55,408 bases of DNA from Thermobifida halotolerans (GTDB lineage Bacteria > Actinomycetota > Actinomycetes > Streptosporangiales > Streptosporangiaceae): the NCBI RefSeq assembly GCF_003574835.2, contig NZ_CP063197.1, forward strand, positions 1-55,408. Direction: 5' to 3'. Positions 1 to 6,955 of the stretch are shown here, piece after piece (positions within the stretch are counted from its first letter, which is position 1; the number at the start of each line of letters is the position of its first letter). The translations under genes and the position numbers were made by a program. The notes under the pieces are model-generated. The model did no database searches and was not told where the DNA came from. It was given only the letters and a program-made list of their open reading frames with translations.

Positions 1-1
1 G

Positions 2-412
2 ATCCTCACCCCCCGTCAACCCAAAACTGACAGCACGGACGTACTGGTGATGAGCCCGGCCGAACACCTCACCCACCGCTATTTGGCCACCGACCTGCCG
101 CCCCGCCTGATGCGCGGAGCGGAGGCGGCCTGGCACCACCGACTGCAGGCCCTGCCCGCCCGCGAACTACTGGACCGCGCCCTGGCCGATCCTGACCTGG
201 ACGCCGCCGACCACCTGGCCGTGGTTGGCCTGCTCGCCCAACTGCGGGCGGAGTGGGAGGCCACCGAGGCCACCGCCCTGCAACGTGCGCACGAGGCCGG
301 GGCCTCCTGGGCCGACATCGGCGCCGCACTCGGGATCACCCGCCAGTCCGCGCACGCCCGCGCCCGCCGCCGCAGCACCGGCACCCCCACCCGCCTGTCA
401 GGCCAACACTGA
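2..412 (+). pseudogene. Truncated copy of the HTH-regulator gene
   Basis: The reading frame is open from the window edge and encodes the last ~136 residues of the protein encoded intact at 4541-5398 (minus strand), identical where compared. It contains the C-terminal HTH (residues ASWADIGAALGITRQS) but no N-terminal domain or promoter. A GTG/ATG at 47-50 could in principle start a 121-residue HTH-only protein, but no Shine-Dalgarno was seen there. It is best read as the 3' end left by an inverted duplication. Its start lies outside the window or was never copied. Confidence 0.8.
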
Positions 413-414
413 CA
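396..414. promoter_or_regulatory. TGTCAG-N7-CTGACA palindrome (left copy)
   Basis: An inverted repeat TGTCAG-N7-CTGACA overlaps the stop codon of the truncated HTH gene. It is the copy of the site at 4539-4557 and matches the pair of sites at the intact gene's promoter (5401-5447). It is inferred to be an operator for the HTH protein. Confidence 0.5.
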
Positions 415-496
415 CCACCGGGGCGGGGAGTTCGCCGGACAGTTCCCGGCTCGACCGTCATGCCGGCCACCCCACCCACTTGCCGAAGGAGTTCTG

Positions 497-622
497 ATGG
501 TCGAGCCCGAAAGCGCGCCGCCGCGCCGCACGGATGCGCACCTGGCCGCGCTGTCTTTGGTGCGCGCCTGGGCCGAGGCCGAAGCCGACGCCCTGCACGC
601 CACCGCCACCGGTGCTGCCTGG
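497..622 (+). pseudogene. 5' fragment of small hypothetical gene
   Basis: Encodes the first 42 residues (MVEPESAPPRRTDAHLAALS...) of the 111-residue protein encoded at 4121-4456. It is cut at 622, exactly where the inverted repeat ends, and the sequence then runs into a transposase fragment. The start is preceded by the same AAGGAG-type Shine-Dalgarno as in the intact copy. No function is known for the family. Confidence 0.85.
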
Positions 623-909
623 ACCTCGGCGAGGACATCGAGCCCGACCACGGGGCGGGACGCACCACCCGCTGGCACCGCAAGCAGATCCGCACCCGCC
701 AGGGCGTGACCAACGACCCGCCCAGGGCCCGCAAGATCGCCGCTGAGGCGATCCGTGAGGCCGCCTGGTCCAAGAACTACCCGCCCGACCTGATCAACGT
801 CGCGCTGGACCGCCTGGTGGAAGCGTCGCTGGAGCTGCCGGGGTTCACCACCTTGGACGAGATGGCCGCCCGCATCCGCTCCGAGGTCAACGCCGAGATC
901 TTCGCGCAG
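622..909 (+). pseudogene. Tn3-family transposase internal fragment
   Basis: An open stretch of ~96 codons reads DLGEDIEPDHG... and includes NPPDLINVALDRL-like and ELPGFTTLDEMAARIRSEVN segments. These are typical of the N-terminal DUF4158 region of Tn3-family transposases. It has no start, begins exactly at the inverted-repeat edge (622) and dissolves after FAQ near 909, before the 3' end of the P450 gene. It is a remnant, not a working transposase. The presence of a Tn3-type resolvase at 7977-8633 fits a former Tn3-like element in the area. Family assignment is from recalled motif similarity. Confidence 0.7.
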
Positions 910-940
910 GCAACCTGTTCGAGGCGGACGGGGAATGGGT

Positions 941-2278
941 TCAGCGCCACAGGCCGGTCAGCCAGGCCCGCACCGACGGGGTTCGGCGAGGCGGCGCGGA
1001 AGGCGGTGCGGAAGGTCGGGGACGCGCATCCTGGGCTACGGACCGTGGGGCACTGGGAGAGAATTTCACCGGGAGCCCGAGCAACCGGTTGATGTCGATC
1101 GCGGGGTTCCACCGCAGTCGGTCCGGATCAACGGCCAGGGTGACCTTGGGGAGGCGGTCGACCACCGACACCAAGGCGCTCTCGGCCAGAGTCTGGGCGA
1201 TGTCCTGTCCCGCCACGGGGCAGTGGTGCATGCCCGCTCCCCACGTCAGGTGGGCGCGGTTGGTGTACAGGGCGGTAGAGGACCTGGTGTTGCGCATCAG
1301 GTCCAGGTGGGCCAGGCCAAACCCGATCAGCACGCAGTCGCCGCGCCGGACGAGGTAGCGGCCGATACGCAGGTCGGCCAAGGCGTACCGGCCGACCAGG
1401 AGCTGCACGGGAGGATACTCGTGCACGGCGGAGGTGGCGACCTGATCTGCCGTGATCTCGGCGCGCAGTAGTGCAGAGCGGGTGTCGGCGTCGGTGAGGA
1501 ACTTCAACAGGGTGTTGCCGATCAGCGCTGTGGCCGGGTCGGCGCCGGCCGCCACCAGCAGTGCCAGATGGTCGCGCGCCTCGGTGTCGCTCAGGCCGTG
1601 TTCGATCAGCACCGAGGTGATGCTGCCGAATTCGGGGCGGGTGTGGGAGGTTGCGACGACGTCGGCCAGGAGTTGCTGGGCCTGCTGGTAGGCGGCGGCG
1701 CTCTCGTCGGTGCCTGCCCACACCTGCTGGATGAGCCTGCACAGCAGGGTGGCCTGTGACCAGGGCAGCCCGAACATGCGCCCCAGCACGAGAATCGGCA
1801 GGGGCGCGGCGTAGTCGGCCACCAGGTCCGCGTGGCCGGTCTGGCAGACCTGGTTGAGCAGCAGGTCTGAGCTGTCGGAGATGAGGCTGTTCATGCTCGG
1901 GTAGCTCCGCAGGGCCGCGGTCATGGCGGTGGACCAGCGTTTGTGCCGCTCGGGGTCATCCACGCTCAACATGTGGTCACGCGGCTGGTACTGGGCGTAC
2001 AGGCCGCTGGTGGGGGGGATACGGCCGTTGGCCATGTCTGCCCAGTTGCGGGAATCACGCGACCACACCTGCGCGTCGTGGAGCACTCGGCGGTTGAGGT
2101 CCCAGGTCAGCGGCAGCCAGACCCGCACCCCGTCGGCGATCTCCACCGGAGCGAGCTCGCCGAAGGCGTCCTGCAGGCGCCGGAACAGGGCCTTCCGGTC
2201 TCGGGGAGCGGATCGGTGCAGGGCCACGACATCGCGCTCGGGCTGCTCGTACAGGGTGGAGGGAGGCATCACAGTCAC
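941..2278 (-). CDS. Cytochrome P450 with degenerate ExxR motif
   Basis: A 445-residue cytochrome P450-like monooxygenase. The heme-ligand region GAGMHHCPVAG (Cys near residue 352) and the I-helix segment AGADPATA (near 244) are recognisable. The K-helix ExxR motif, normally near-invariant in P450s, is absent: the segment before the conserved PPV reads AVHEYPPV. The start is uncertain (GTG 2278 or ATG 2269; neither has a good Shine-Dalgarno). A Pro/Arg-rich tail of about 40 residues beyond the normal P450 end runs towards the transposase scar and may be an insertion artefact. It is divergent from a second P450 at 2498. Substrate is unknown; electron partners are not encoded nearby. Confidence 0.85.
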   Translation of the reverse strand: MTVMPPSTLYEQPERDVVALHRSAPRDRKALFRRLQDAFGELAPVEIADGVRVWLPLTWDLNRRVLHDAQVWSRDSRNWADMANGRIPPTSGLYAQYQPRDHMLSVDDPERHKRWSTAMTAALRSYPSMNSLISDSSDLLLNQVCQTGHADLVADYAAPLPILVLGRMFGLPWSQATLLCRLIQQVWAGTDESAAAYQQAQQLLADVVATSHTRPEFGSITSVLIEHGLSDTEARDHLALLVAAGADPATALIGNTLLKFLTDADTRSALLRAEITADQVATSAVHEYPPVQLLVGRYALADLRIGRYLVRRGDCVLIGFGLAHLDLMRNTRSSTALYTNRAHLTWGAGMHHCPVAGQDIAQTLAESALVSVVDRLPKVTLAVDPDRLRWNPAIDINRLLGLPVKFSPSAPRSVAQDARPRPSAPPSAPPRRTPSVRAWLTGLWR

Positions 2279-2414
2279 GGATCGATCCAGGAGGTCGAGG
2301 GGGTTGGACAGCTCATTGTGCCCGCCCTCATCACGTTAGGTAACCAAAAGGCGTGGAAGTGGAACTTCTTGGAACAAAGCCCAGCTCACACTGCTGCGAC
2401 CCCGGACAAGTGTC

Positions 2415-2436
2415 TCAACTTTTTGACATAAGTTGA
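2415..2436. promoter_or_regulatory. Inverted repeat between divergent P450 genes
   Basis: A TCAACTT - 8 nt - AAGTTGA perfect inverted repeat lies in the 219-bp gap between the two divergently transcribed P450 genes. It contains a TTGACA hexamer at 2423-2428. Its position suits an operator or shared promoter element. No convincing -10 box was found on either strand. Confidence 0.4.
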
Positions 2437-2497
2437 TCGGTGGTGGGCGAAAAGCGACACTAGGAGCCGTTTCGGCAACCGATGCGTCTGGAGAGTC

Positions 2498-3706
2498 ATG
2501 TCCCACTCCCCCGCCCCTATCCGGATCGACCTGGGGCGCCGATACGACGCCGACAGCCTCGCGGCCGAGCTCATCGCCCAAGGTCCGGTCGCCGCCGTGG
2601 AGATCAACGACGCTGTCGTCTACGCCATCACCCACTACCCGAAACTGCGCGCTGTCCTGGAGGCCCCGCAGGTCTGGCGGCGCGGCGCCGCACACTGGAG
2701 GGACCTGCAGACCGGACGCATCCCCGCGTCCCACCCCCTGGTCCAGTTGATCGGTCCGGTGGAGAGCATGCTGACCAGCAACGGGGACGACCACGCCCGC
2801 CAGCGGCGGGTGCTGCAGAAGGCGTTCACCCCGCGCCGCATCGCGGCGCTGCGCCCCACGATCGTCGACATCGTGGAGGCCCACCTCGACGAGATGGCCA
2901 AGGCCCCCGGCCGCATCGACCTCAAGCAGGCCCTAGCCTGGCCCGTGCCCATCCAGGTGGTCGCGGCCCTGCTGGGCATCCCCCGCGCCGACTGGCCCGC
3001 TCTGCAGACCATCACCCAGGGCATCTTCGCGGGCGACCCCTCCGTGATGGAGGAGGCGGGCGCCTTCATGCAGCGGCTGCTCGCCGAGAAAAAGGATGCC
3101 CCGGCGGGGCAGGACCTGACCACCGACATCGCCCACGCCCAAGCCGGCGGCGTCCTGAGCGACACCGAGGCCGTCTTCAACCTCATGCTGATGGTCATCG
3201 CGGGGTTCGAGACCACCGCGGGCACCGTCACCAACGCCGTGGAGTTGCTGCTGGAGCACCCCGACCAGCTCGCGCTGCTCACCAGCGGCCAGGTGGACTG
3301 GCGCAACGCCGTGCGGACGGTCATGTGGCACCGCCCGGCCGTGTCCCTGCTGCCCGCGCTCTACCCGCGCCAGGACACCGCCATAGGCGGCACCACCGTG
3401 CCCGAGGGCGCTTTCGTGCTGCTGGCCTACGGGGCGGCCAACCGCCACGGAGCCCGCACCCACAGCCCCCGCGTCGACGTGGTCTCCCCTCCCGCCAGCC
3501 ACCTGGGGTTTGGGCACGGCATCCACCGCTGCCTGGGCGCGGCCCTGGGCGAGCTCGAACTGGAGGTCATGCTCTCCCGGCTCTTCCAGCGCTTCCCCGA
3601 CCTGGAGTTCGACCCTGCCCAGACCGACGTGCAGCCCGCACTGAGCCTGATGATGGGCCACCCCGAACAGCTCCTCGTCCGCTGGAAAGCCTCCGCCGAG
3701 GCCTAG
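2498..3706 (+). CDS. Cytochrome P450 (second of divergent pair)
   Basis: A 402-residue P450. The I-helix oxygen-activation segment AGFETTAG sits near residue 233 and the heme-binding signature GFGHGIHRCLG near 344 (ligand Cys). As in its neighbour, the K-helix ExxR is not kept: the region reads AVRTVMWHRP instead of a typical AxEExLRxxP. P450s lacking ExxR are known in Streptomyces (CYP157 members with EQSLW), so this need not mean inactivity. The ATG is preceded by GGAGAG 4 nt upstream. No ferredoxin or reductase gene is adjacent. Confidence 0.9.
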   Translation: MSHSPAPIRIDLGRRYDADSLAAELIAQGPVAAVEINDAVVYAITHYPKLRAVLEAPQVWRRGAAHWRDLQTGRIPASHPLVQLIGPVESMLTSNGDDHARQRRVLQKAFTPRRIAALRPTIVDIVEAHLDEMAKAPGRIDLKQALAWPVPIQVVAALLGIPRADWPALQTITQGIFAGDPSVMEEAGAFMQRLLAEKKDAPAGQDLTTDIAHAQAGGVLSDTEAVFNLMLMVIAGFETTAGTVTNAVELLLEHPDQLALLTSGQVDWRNAVRTVMWHRPAVSLLPALYPRQDTAIGGTTVPEGAFVLLAYGAANRHGARTHSPRVDVVSPPASHLGFGHGIHRCLGAALGELELEVMLSRLFQRFPDLEFDPAQTDVQPALSLMMGHPEQLLVRWKASAEA

Positions 3707-3764
3707 CGGCCCGTCCACGCCGCAGGCCCCCACAGTCGGAATGGGGCCTGCACGAAAGGGCTGT

Positions 3765-4025
3765 TCAGGTGTCGCTGCGGGCCAGAGCCTCGTCGATCCT
3801 GCGGCGATCCAGCGAGGGATCGCCGGGCAGTCTCAGAGTGCGCCACATCATGGTGAGCGGCACCTCCATCGCAGCGTAGGCAGTCTCCGACGTCGGGGGC
3901 CCGAAGCGCCACAGCCGGTGGAACTGGTGCTGGAAGCTCAAGGCGAAAAAGTTGAGGAGCTCCCGTGGGTGGGGCACCGGCTGCAGCCGTCCCGCCTCGA
4001 TGTCGGCCTCGTAGAGCCTGAGCCC
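3765..4025 (-). pseudogene. 3' fragment, possibly of a TetR-type regulator
   Basis: About 87 codons are open on the minus strand, starting directly after an in-frame stop at 4026-4028. There is no start codon before a GTG at 3977. The helical sequence (ADIEAGRLQPV, then a ligand-domain-like helix run) resembles the C-terminal half of TetR-family repressors. No DNA-binding domain precedes it. It sits between the second P450 and the right inverted-repeat arm, so it may be the remains of the P450 regulator. The family guess is weak; the truncation is clear. The rest of 3707-4120 shows only a strong hairpin (4027-4059). Confidence 0.4.
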
Positions 4026-4026
4026 T

Positions 4027-4059
4027 CACCGCCGTTCGAGATCTTCTCGAACGGCGGTG
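4027..4059. repeat. 15-bp perfect hairpin
   Basis: Arms 4027-4041 and 4045-4059 are perfectly complementary with a 3-nt loop (CACCGCCGTTCGAGA arm). It lies exactly where the truncated TetR-like frame begins. No T-run follows on either strand, so it could be a factor-dependent terminator or a recombination scar. Confidence 0.6.
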
Positions 4060-4120
4060 CAACCGTCAATCACCAAACGTCACAACAAACCCGAAACCAC
4101 GCGATGAGAGGGCTAGAGAA

Positions 4121-4456
4121 TCAACCCTCTTCTCTGTCTCCCAGACGCAGTTCCAGCAGCGCGTACTGCTCCAGCAGGTCCTCGACCGTGGTGTCGCGGC
4201 GGGCGGCCAGTTCGGCGAGCAGGTCGTGGGCGAGTTCGGCCACGGCGTCGGTCAGGGCCTGGGCGTGGGTTGGGGAGGTCTGGCCCCACTGGGAGGCAGC
4301 GCGCACCCGCGGGGCGTCGGCCGGCTCGACCCAGGCAGCACCGGTGGCGGTGGCGTGCAGGGCGTCGGCTTCGGCCTCGGCCCAGGCGCGCACCAAAGAC
4401 AGCGCGGCCAGGTGCGCATCCGTGCGGCGCGGCGGCGCGCTTTCGGGCTCGACCAT
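4121..4456 (-). CDS. Hypothetical protein downstream of HTH gene
   Basis: A 111-residue, alanine- and leucine-rich, mostly helical acidic protein with no recognisable domain. The start (ATG 4456) follows AAGGAG at a good distance. It lies 84 nt downstream of the HTH-protein gene on the same strand and was co-duplicated with it in the inverted repeat (its first 42 codons recur at 497-622). A TGTCAG-N7-CTGACA palindrome just upstream (4539-4557) suggests it is controlled by the HTH protein. It could be a partner or antitoxin-like factor, but nothing in the sequence proves that. Confidence 0.7.
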   Translation of the reverse strand: MVEPESAPPRRTDAHLAALSLVRAWAEAEADALHATATGAAWVEPADAPRVRAASQWGQTSPTHAQALTDAVAELAHDLLAELAARRDTTVEDLLEQYALLELRLGDREEG

Positions 4457-4950
4457 CAGAACTCCTTCGGCAAGTGGGTGGGGTGGCCGGCATGACGGTC
4501 GAGCCGGGAACTGTCCGGCGAACTCCCCGCCCCGGTGGTGTCAGTGTTGGCCTGACAGGCGGGTGGGGGTGCCGGTGCTGCGGCGGCGGGCGCGGGCGTG
4601 CGCGGACTGGCGGGTGATCCCGAGTGCGGCGCCGATGTCGGCCCAGGAGGCCCCGGCCTCGTGCGCACGTTGCAGGGCGGTGGCCTCGGTGGCCTCCCAC
4701 TCCGCCCGCAGTTGGGCGAGCAGGCCAACCACGGCCAGGTGGTCGGCGGCGTCCAGGTCAGGATCGGCCAGGGCGCGGTCCAGTAGTTCGCGGGCGGGCA
4801 GGGCCTGCAGTCGGTGGTGCCAGGCCGCCTCCGCTCCGCGCATCAGGCGGGGCGGCAGGTCGGTGGCCAAATAGCGGTGGGTGAGGTGTTCGGCCGGGCT
4901 CATCACCAGTACGTCCGTGCTGTCAGTTTTGGGTTGACGGGGGGTGAGGA
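4331..4950. repeat. Right arm of 620-bp inverted repeat
   Basis: Reverse complement of 3-622. This arm includes most of the HTH gene's 3' half and the first 42 codons of the small gene, both continuing intact beyond the arm. It is therefore probably the parental copy. The two arms enclose 3.7 kb with the P450 pair, a Tn3 transposase scrap and a truncated regulator. Confidence 0.93.
4539..4557. promoter_or_regulatory. TGTCAG-N7-CTGACA palindrome
   Basis: A perfect 6-bp-arm inverted repeat with a 7-nt spacer overlaps the stop codon of the HTH gene, upstream of the 111-residue gene. It has the same architecture as the two sites at 5401-5447. A weaker match, TGTCAG-N7-TTGACG, lies inside the HTH gene at 4921-4939. 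It is inferred to be an operator of the HTH protein. Confidence 0.55.
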
Positions 4951-5398
4951 GCCAGGACACGCCGCGCTCGCCGACCAGGTCGCACACCGCCCGCTCGTCC
5001 CAGGCGGGCAGGCCGCTCTGCTCGGCGGCCTGTTCCAGCCGGGTGGCCAGCGCGGCCAGCCGCCCCTCGGCCTGGTCGGGCTCGGCGATGTTCTCGTCCA
5101 TGCGCGCCTTGACCGCCTCGGCCAGCAACCGGTCCGGCTCCAGCGTGCCGTCCAGGACCAGGGCGAGTACCTGCACCGCGTAGGCCCGCCGGCAGTAGCT
5201 GCGCTCCAGCACCACCCGCACCCCGGGCAGCGCCTCCTCCACCAGACCACGCACCACCTCCCGGGCAGGGCCGCAGTGCCAGCGCAGCCGCCACGCGCCC
5301 GCGCCCTCGTGTTCGGCCTCGGCCACGCAGCCGGGCCAGCGCCGCTCCACCTCAGCGGCCAGGCCGTGCATGCGTCGGGACGTACTCGATCTCGCCAT
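4541..5398 (-). CDS. HTH DNA-binding protein with novel N-terminal region
   Basis: A 285-residue protein. The last ~45 residues hold a sigma-region-4/XRE-like helix-turn-helix (AGASWADIGAALGITRQSA) followed by a basic tail. The first ~190 residues match no family I recognise. The ATG at 5398 lies 6 nt after a TAGGCT -10 box, so the mRNA is probably leaderless. Two TGTCAR-N7-CTGACA palindromes overlap this promoter and a third covers the gene's stop codon. That pattern strongly suggests autoregulation and control of the following 111-residue gene. A truncated copy lies at 2-412. Confidence 0.8.
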   Translation of the reverse strand: MARSSTSRRMHGLAAEVERRWPGCVAEAEHEGAGAWRLRWHCGPAREVVRGLVEEALPGVRVVLERSYCRRAYAVQVLALVLDGTLEPDRLLAEAVKARMDENIAEPDQAEGRLAALATRLEQAAEQSGLPAWDERAVCDLVGERGVSWLLTPRQPKTDSTDVLVMSPAEHLTHRYLATDLPPRLMRGAEAAWHHRLQALPARELLDRALADPDLDAADHLAVVGLLAQLRAEWEATEATALQRAHEAGASWADIGAALGITRQSAHARARRRSTGTPTRLSGQH

Positions 5399-5447
5399 GA
5401 TGTCAGCCTAGGACTGACATTCCGGAAGTGTCAACGTAAGGCTGACA
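5399..5447 (-). promoter_or_regulatory. Leaderless promoter with two operators
   Basis: Minus-strand -35 TTGACA (5434-5429), 18-bp spacer, -10 TAGGCT (5410-5405), then 6 nt to the ATG at 5398. Two inverted repeats overlap it: TGTCAG-N7-CTGACA at 5401-5419 and TGTCAA-N7-CTGACA at 5429-5447, with centres 28 bp apart. One covers the -10 and start region, the other the -35. The layout fits repression by the product of the HTH gene. Confidence 0.7.
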
Positions 5448-5543
5448 GGCGGAATAGGAGGCGGCGGGGGAGGACTAGCCCGCGGCCCGGGCGCTGAGGG
5501 GCGGGCCCGCACTCCCGCTTTCGTGTCCGTTTTGCCCGGGTTC

Positions 5544-5578
5544 CTGGTTTGCGATAAGGGAAGGTTATCGAAAACCAG
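5544..5578. repeat. 14-bp inverted repeat in non-coding gap
   Basis: CTGGTTTGCGATAA and TTATCGAAAACCAG form arms with one mismatch around a 7-nt spacer. They lie in an otherwise featureless, less GC-rich gap (5448-5706). The palindrome could be a site-specific recombination or transposon-end sequence, an operator, or a terminator. There is no T-run. Confidence 0.6.
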
Positions 5579-5706
5579 CGGAACAGCGGCCCCCGTAGGC
5601 CGGTACCGCCAGAGCGCCCGCCGCGGTTCCGGTTGTTTCCTTGCTTCGGGACCTTCTCCTTGGGAGGTTCGCCTTGCTGGAAGAGACATTGGGGGCGGGC
5701 GTGCTC

Positions 5707-6333
5707 TTACCCCTGTCCCCTCAATCCTCGCCTCCGTTGCGGGACTGTTCGTCCCTGGCGGAAGCGAGGGCTGGCTTCTGCCTTCCTTCTGTGGAGCCAT
5801 CGGAGCCCTAGTCCATAGGCGGCGGCAGTGACGGCACCGGTCACGAGCCCGCCGAACAGGACGGGCGTGACATAGTCGGTGTTTCGGCAGGCGTTCTCTG
5901 GCGGTACCGGTTCCGTCCAGGAGTTCACGCAGACGATGTCGAAGTTTTGGACGATGGTGAGGCTCGTTTTGCCCCCTAGATAGAAGGTCGCGGCGAACAG
6001 CGCTACCCCTGCCAGGGTGAGGAGCATGCCCACCAGCACTCCGGCCGTGGCTTCCGTGAGAGGCCGACCGCGGAACCGCCGCAGCAGCAGGACGTAGACG
6101 ACAAGCACAACCAGGCCGACAAGGAACCCGCCGAGGAGGACGGGAATCACATAGCCCATGTGGTCGCAACTGTACTCGGGCGGATCGGTGCCGGGCCGAC
6201 GGGCGCAACCGGCACCGGTGAGCCGCAGAGTATGGAACGTGACCACACCCCCGAAGAAGAAGGCGAGGGCGGGCAGCGCCACCCCACAAACCACGGTGAG
6301 CAGGACAAGGACAACTTCGGCCACCACGCGCAT
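5707..6333 (-). CDS. Four-TM membrane protein with internal duplication
   Basis: A 208-residue membrane protein with four hydrophobic segments (about 5-33, 60-85, 95-120, 152-176) and a basic C-terminal tail. The two halves look duplicated. Each has a helix, a loop with a Cys pair (C43/C56 and C135/C149), then a repeated segment, YVIPVLLGGF in the first half and YVTPVLFGGL in the second. The Cys pairs lie in loops of the same topology and could form disulfides outside the membrane. The start at 6333 follows GGAAGG; an ATG at 6384 is an alternative. Function is unknown. Confidence 0.7.
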   Translation of the reverse strand: MRVVAEVVLVLLTVVCGVALPALAFFFGGVVTFHTLRLTGAGCARRPGTDPPEYSCDHMGYVIPVLLGGFLVGLVVLVVYVLLLRRFRGRPLTEATAGVLVGMLLTLAGVALFAATFYLGGKTSLTIVQNFDIVCVNSWTEPVPPENACRNTDYVTPVLFGGLVTGAVTAAAYGLGLRWLHRRKAEASPRFRQGRTVPQRRRGLRGQG

Positions 6334-6432
6334 CGCGGGTCTGCCTTCCAAACGGGGCGAGAGCCGACGCCATCTTCGAAGCATCGGCCCCCAGCGTCAA
6401 GAGAGGGTCGCGGGCCTGAGGCCCACTTGGAA

Positions 6433-6528
6433 TCAGAAGCACCAGTGTTCAATGAAGTCGTCCCAGTCACCGGGGTTGGGACCAGCGCGGTGGCTACCCT
6501 GTGCCCAGGTGTCGGGCGTGCCGTACAT
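6433..6528 (-). CDS. Possible 31-residue small ORF
   Basis: An acidic, Trp-rich peptide (MYGTPDTWAQG... ending in EHWCF) encoded upstream of the membrane-protein gene. The frame stays open further upstream (to about 6580) without a clear start, so this may be the 3' end of a decayed gene. The composition is not random, but there is no Shine-Dalgarno of note and no known family. Confidence 0.25.
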   Translation of the reverse strand: MYGTPDTWAQGSHRAGPNPGDWDDFIEHWCF

Positions 6529-6574
6529 GAACTCACCGGTAACGGAAGCCAAGGGGGGAACCGCGGCAACGGAG

Positions 6575-6607
6575 ACGTCCCGCCCACCCGCACGGTGGGC
6601 GGGACGT
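6575..6607 (-). terminator. Strong hairpin after toxin gene
   Basis: A perfect 13-bp stem (6575-6587 with 6595-6607) with a 7-nt loop, 30 nt past the stop of the MazF-like gene. There is no U-tract, as is common in high-GC actinobacterial terminators. Confidence 0.7.
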
Positions 6608-6637
6608 CCTCCTCCTCGGCAGGGTCGGCCGGGTGGT

Positions 6638-6955
6638 CTACAGCGCCAGCGCGGCCTTGAGCCCGGCCGCGACCGAGGTCATCGTCGCCAGGCTCAACGC
6701 CCCGGCGTCCTCGGCCAGGTCATCGCCGTAGAGCAGGGTGATCTCATCGCACAGCACCCAGCCCACGAGCGGATCGGCCGGACCCAGCGGGACCACAGTG
6801 GGCCGCGACTCCTTCTTCGTGGTGGTCAGCCGCACCGCCAGGCAGTCGCCCAGGGCGCGGTTGCGGTGGTTGTTGGACACCACCAGCCAGGGCTTGCGGC
6901 CGAAACCGATGTCGGCCCAGTACACGCGCCCGCGCACCGGGACGGATCCGCTCAC
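6638..6955 (-). CDS. MazF/PemK-type toxin
   Basis: A 105-residue protein. Its N-terminus carries the typical opening VPVRGRVYWADIGFGRKPWL, followed by VVSNN and the strand ending AVRLTTT, as in type II toxins of the MazF/PemK endoribonuclease family. The GTG start overlaps the stop of the upstream gene (GTGA), typical of antitoxin-toxin translational coupling. It is predicted to cleave RNA when released from its antitoxin and would stabilise the element. A perfect hairpin follows. Family assignment is by motif recognition. Confidence 0.8.
   Translation of the reverse strand: MSGSVPVRGRVYWADIGFGRKPWLVVSNNHRNRALGDCLAVRLTTTKKESRPTVVPLGPADPLVGWVLCDEITLLYGDDLAEDAGALSLATMTSVAAGLKAALAL

Larger units (their letters stand above)
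3..622. repeat. Left arm of 620-bp inverted repeat
   Basis: Positions 3-622 match the reverse complement of 4331-4950 (left x pairs with right 4953-x). The predicted proteins are identical across the arm, and both edges were checked base by base. Beyond 622 the left side enters a transposase fragment, while the right side continues into the intact small gene. The left arm therefore looks like the derived copy. It ends at the window edge, where base 2 already mismatches. Confidence 0.93.

Noticed and set aside
5523-5831. A 102-codon plus-strand ORF after the HTH gene
   Set aside because: It overlaps the membrane-protein gene's 3' end in antisense and contains the palindrome at 5544-5578; no support for coding.
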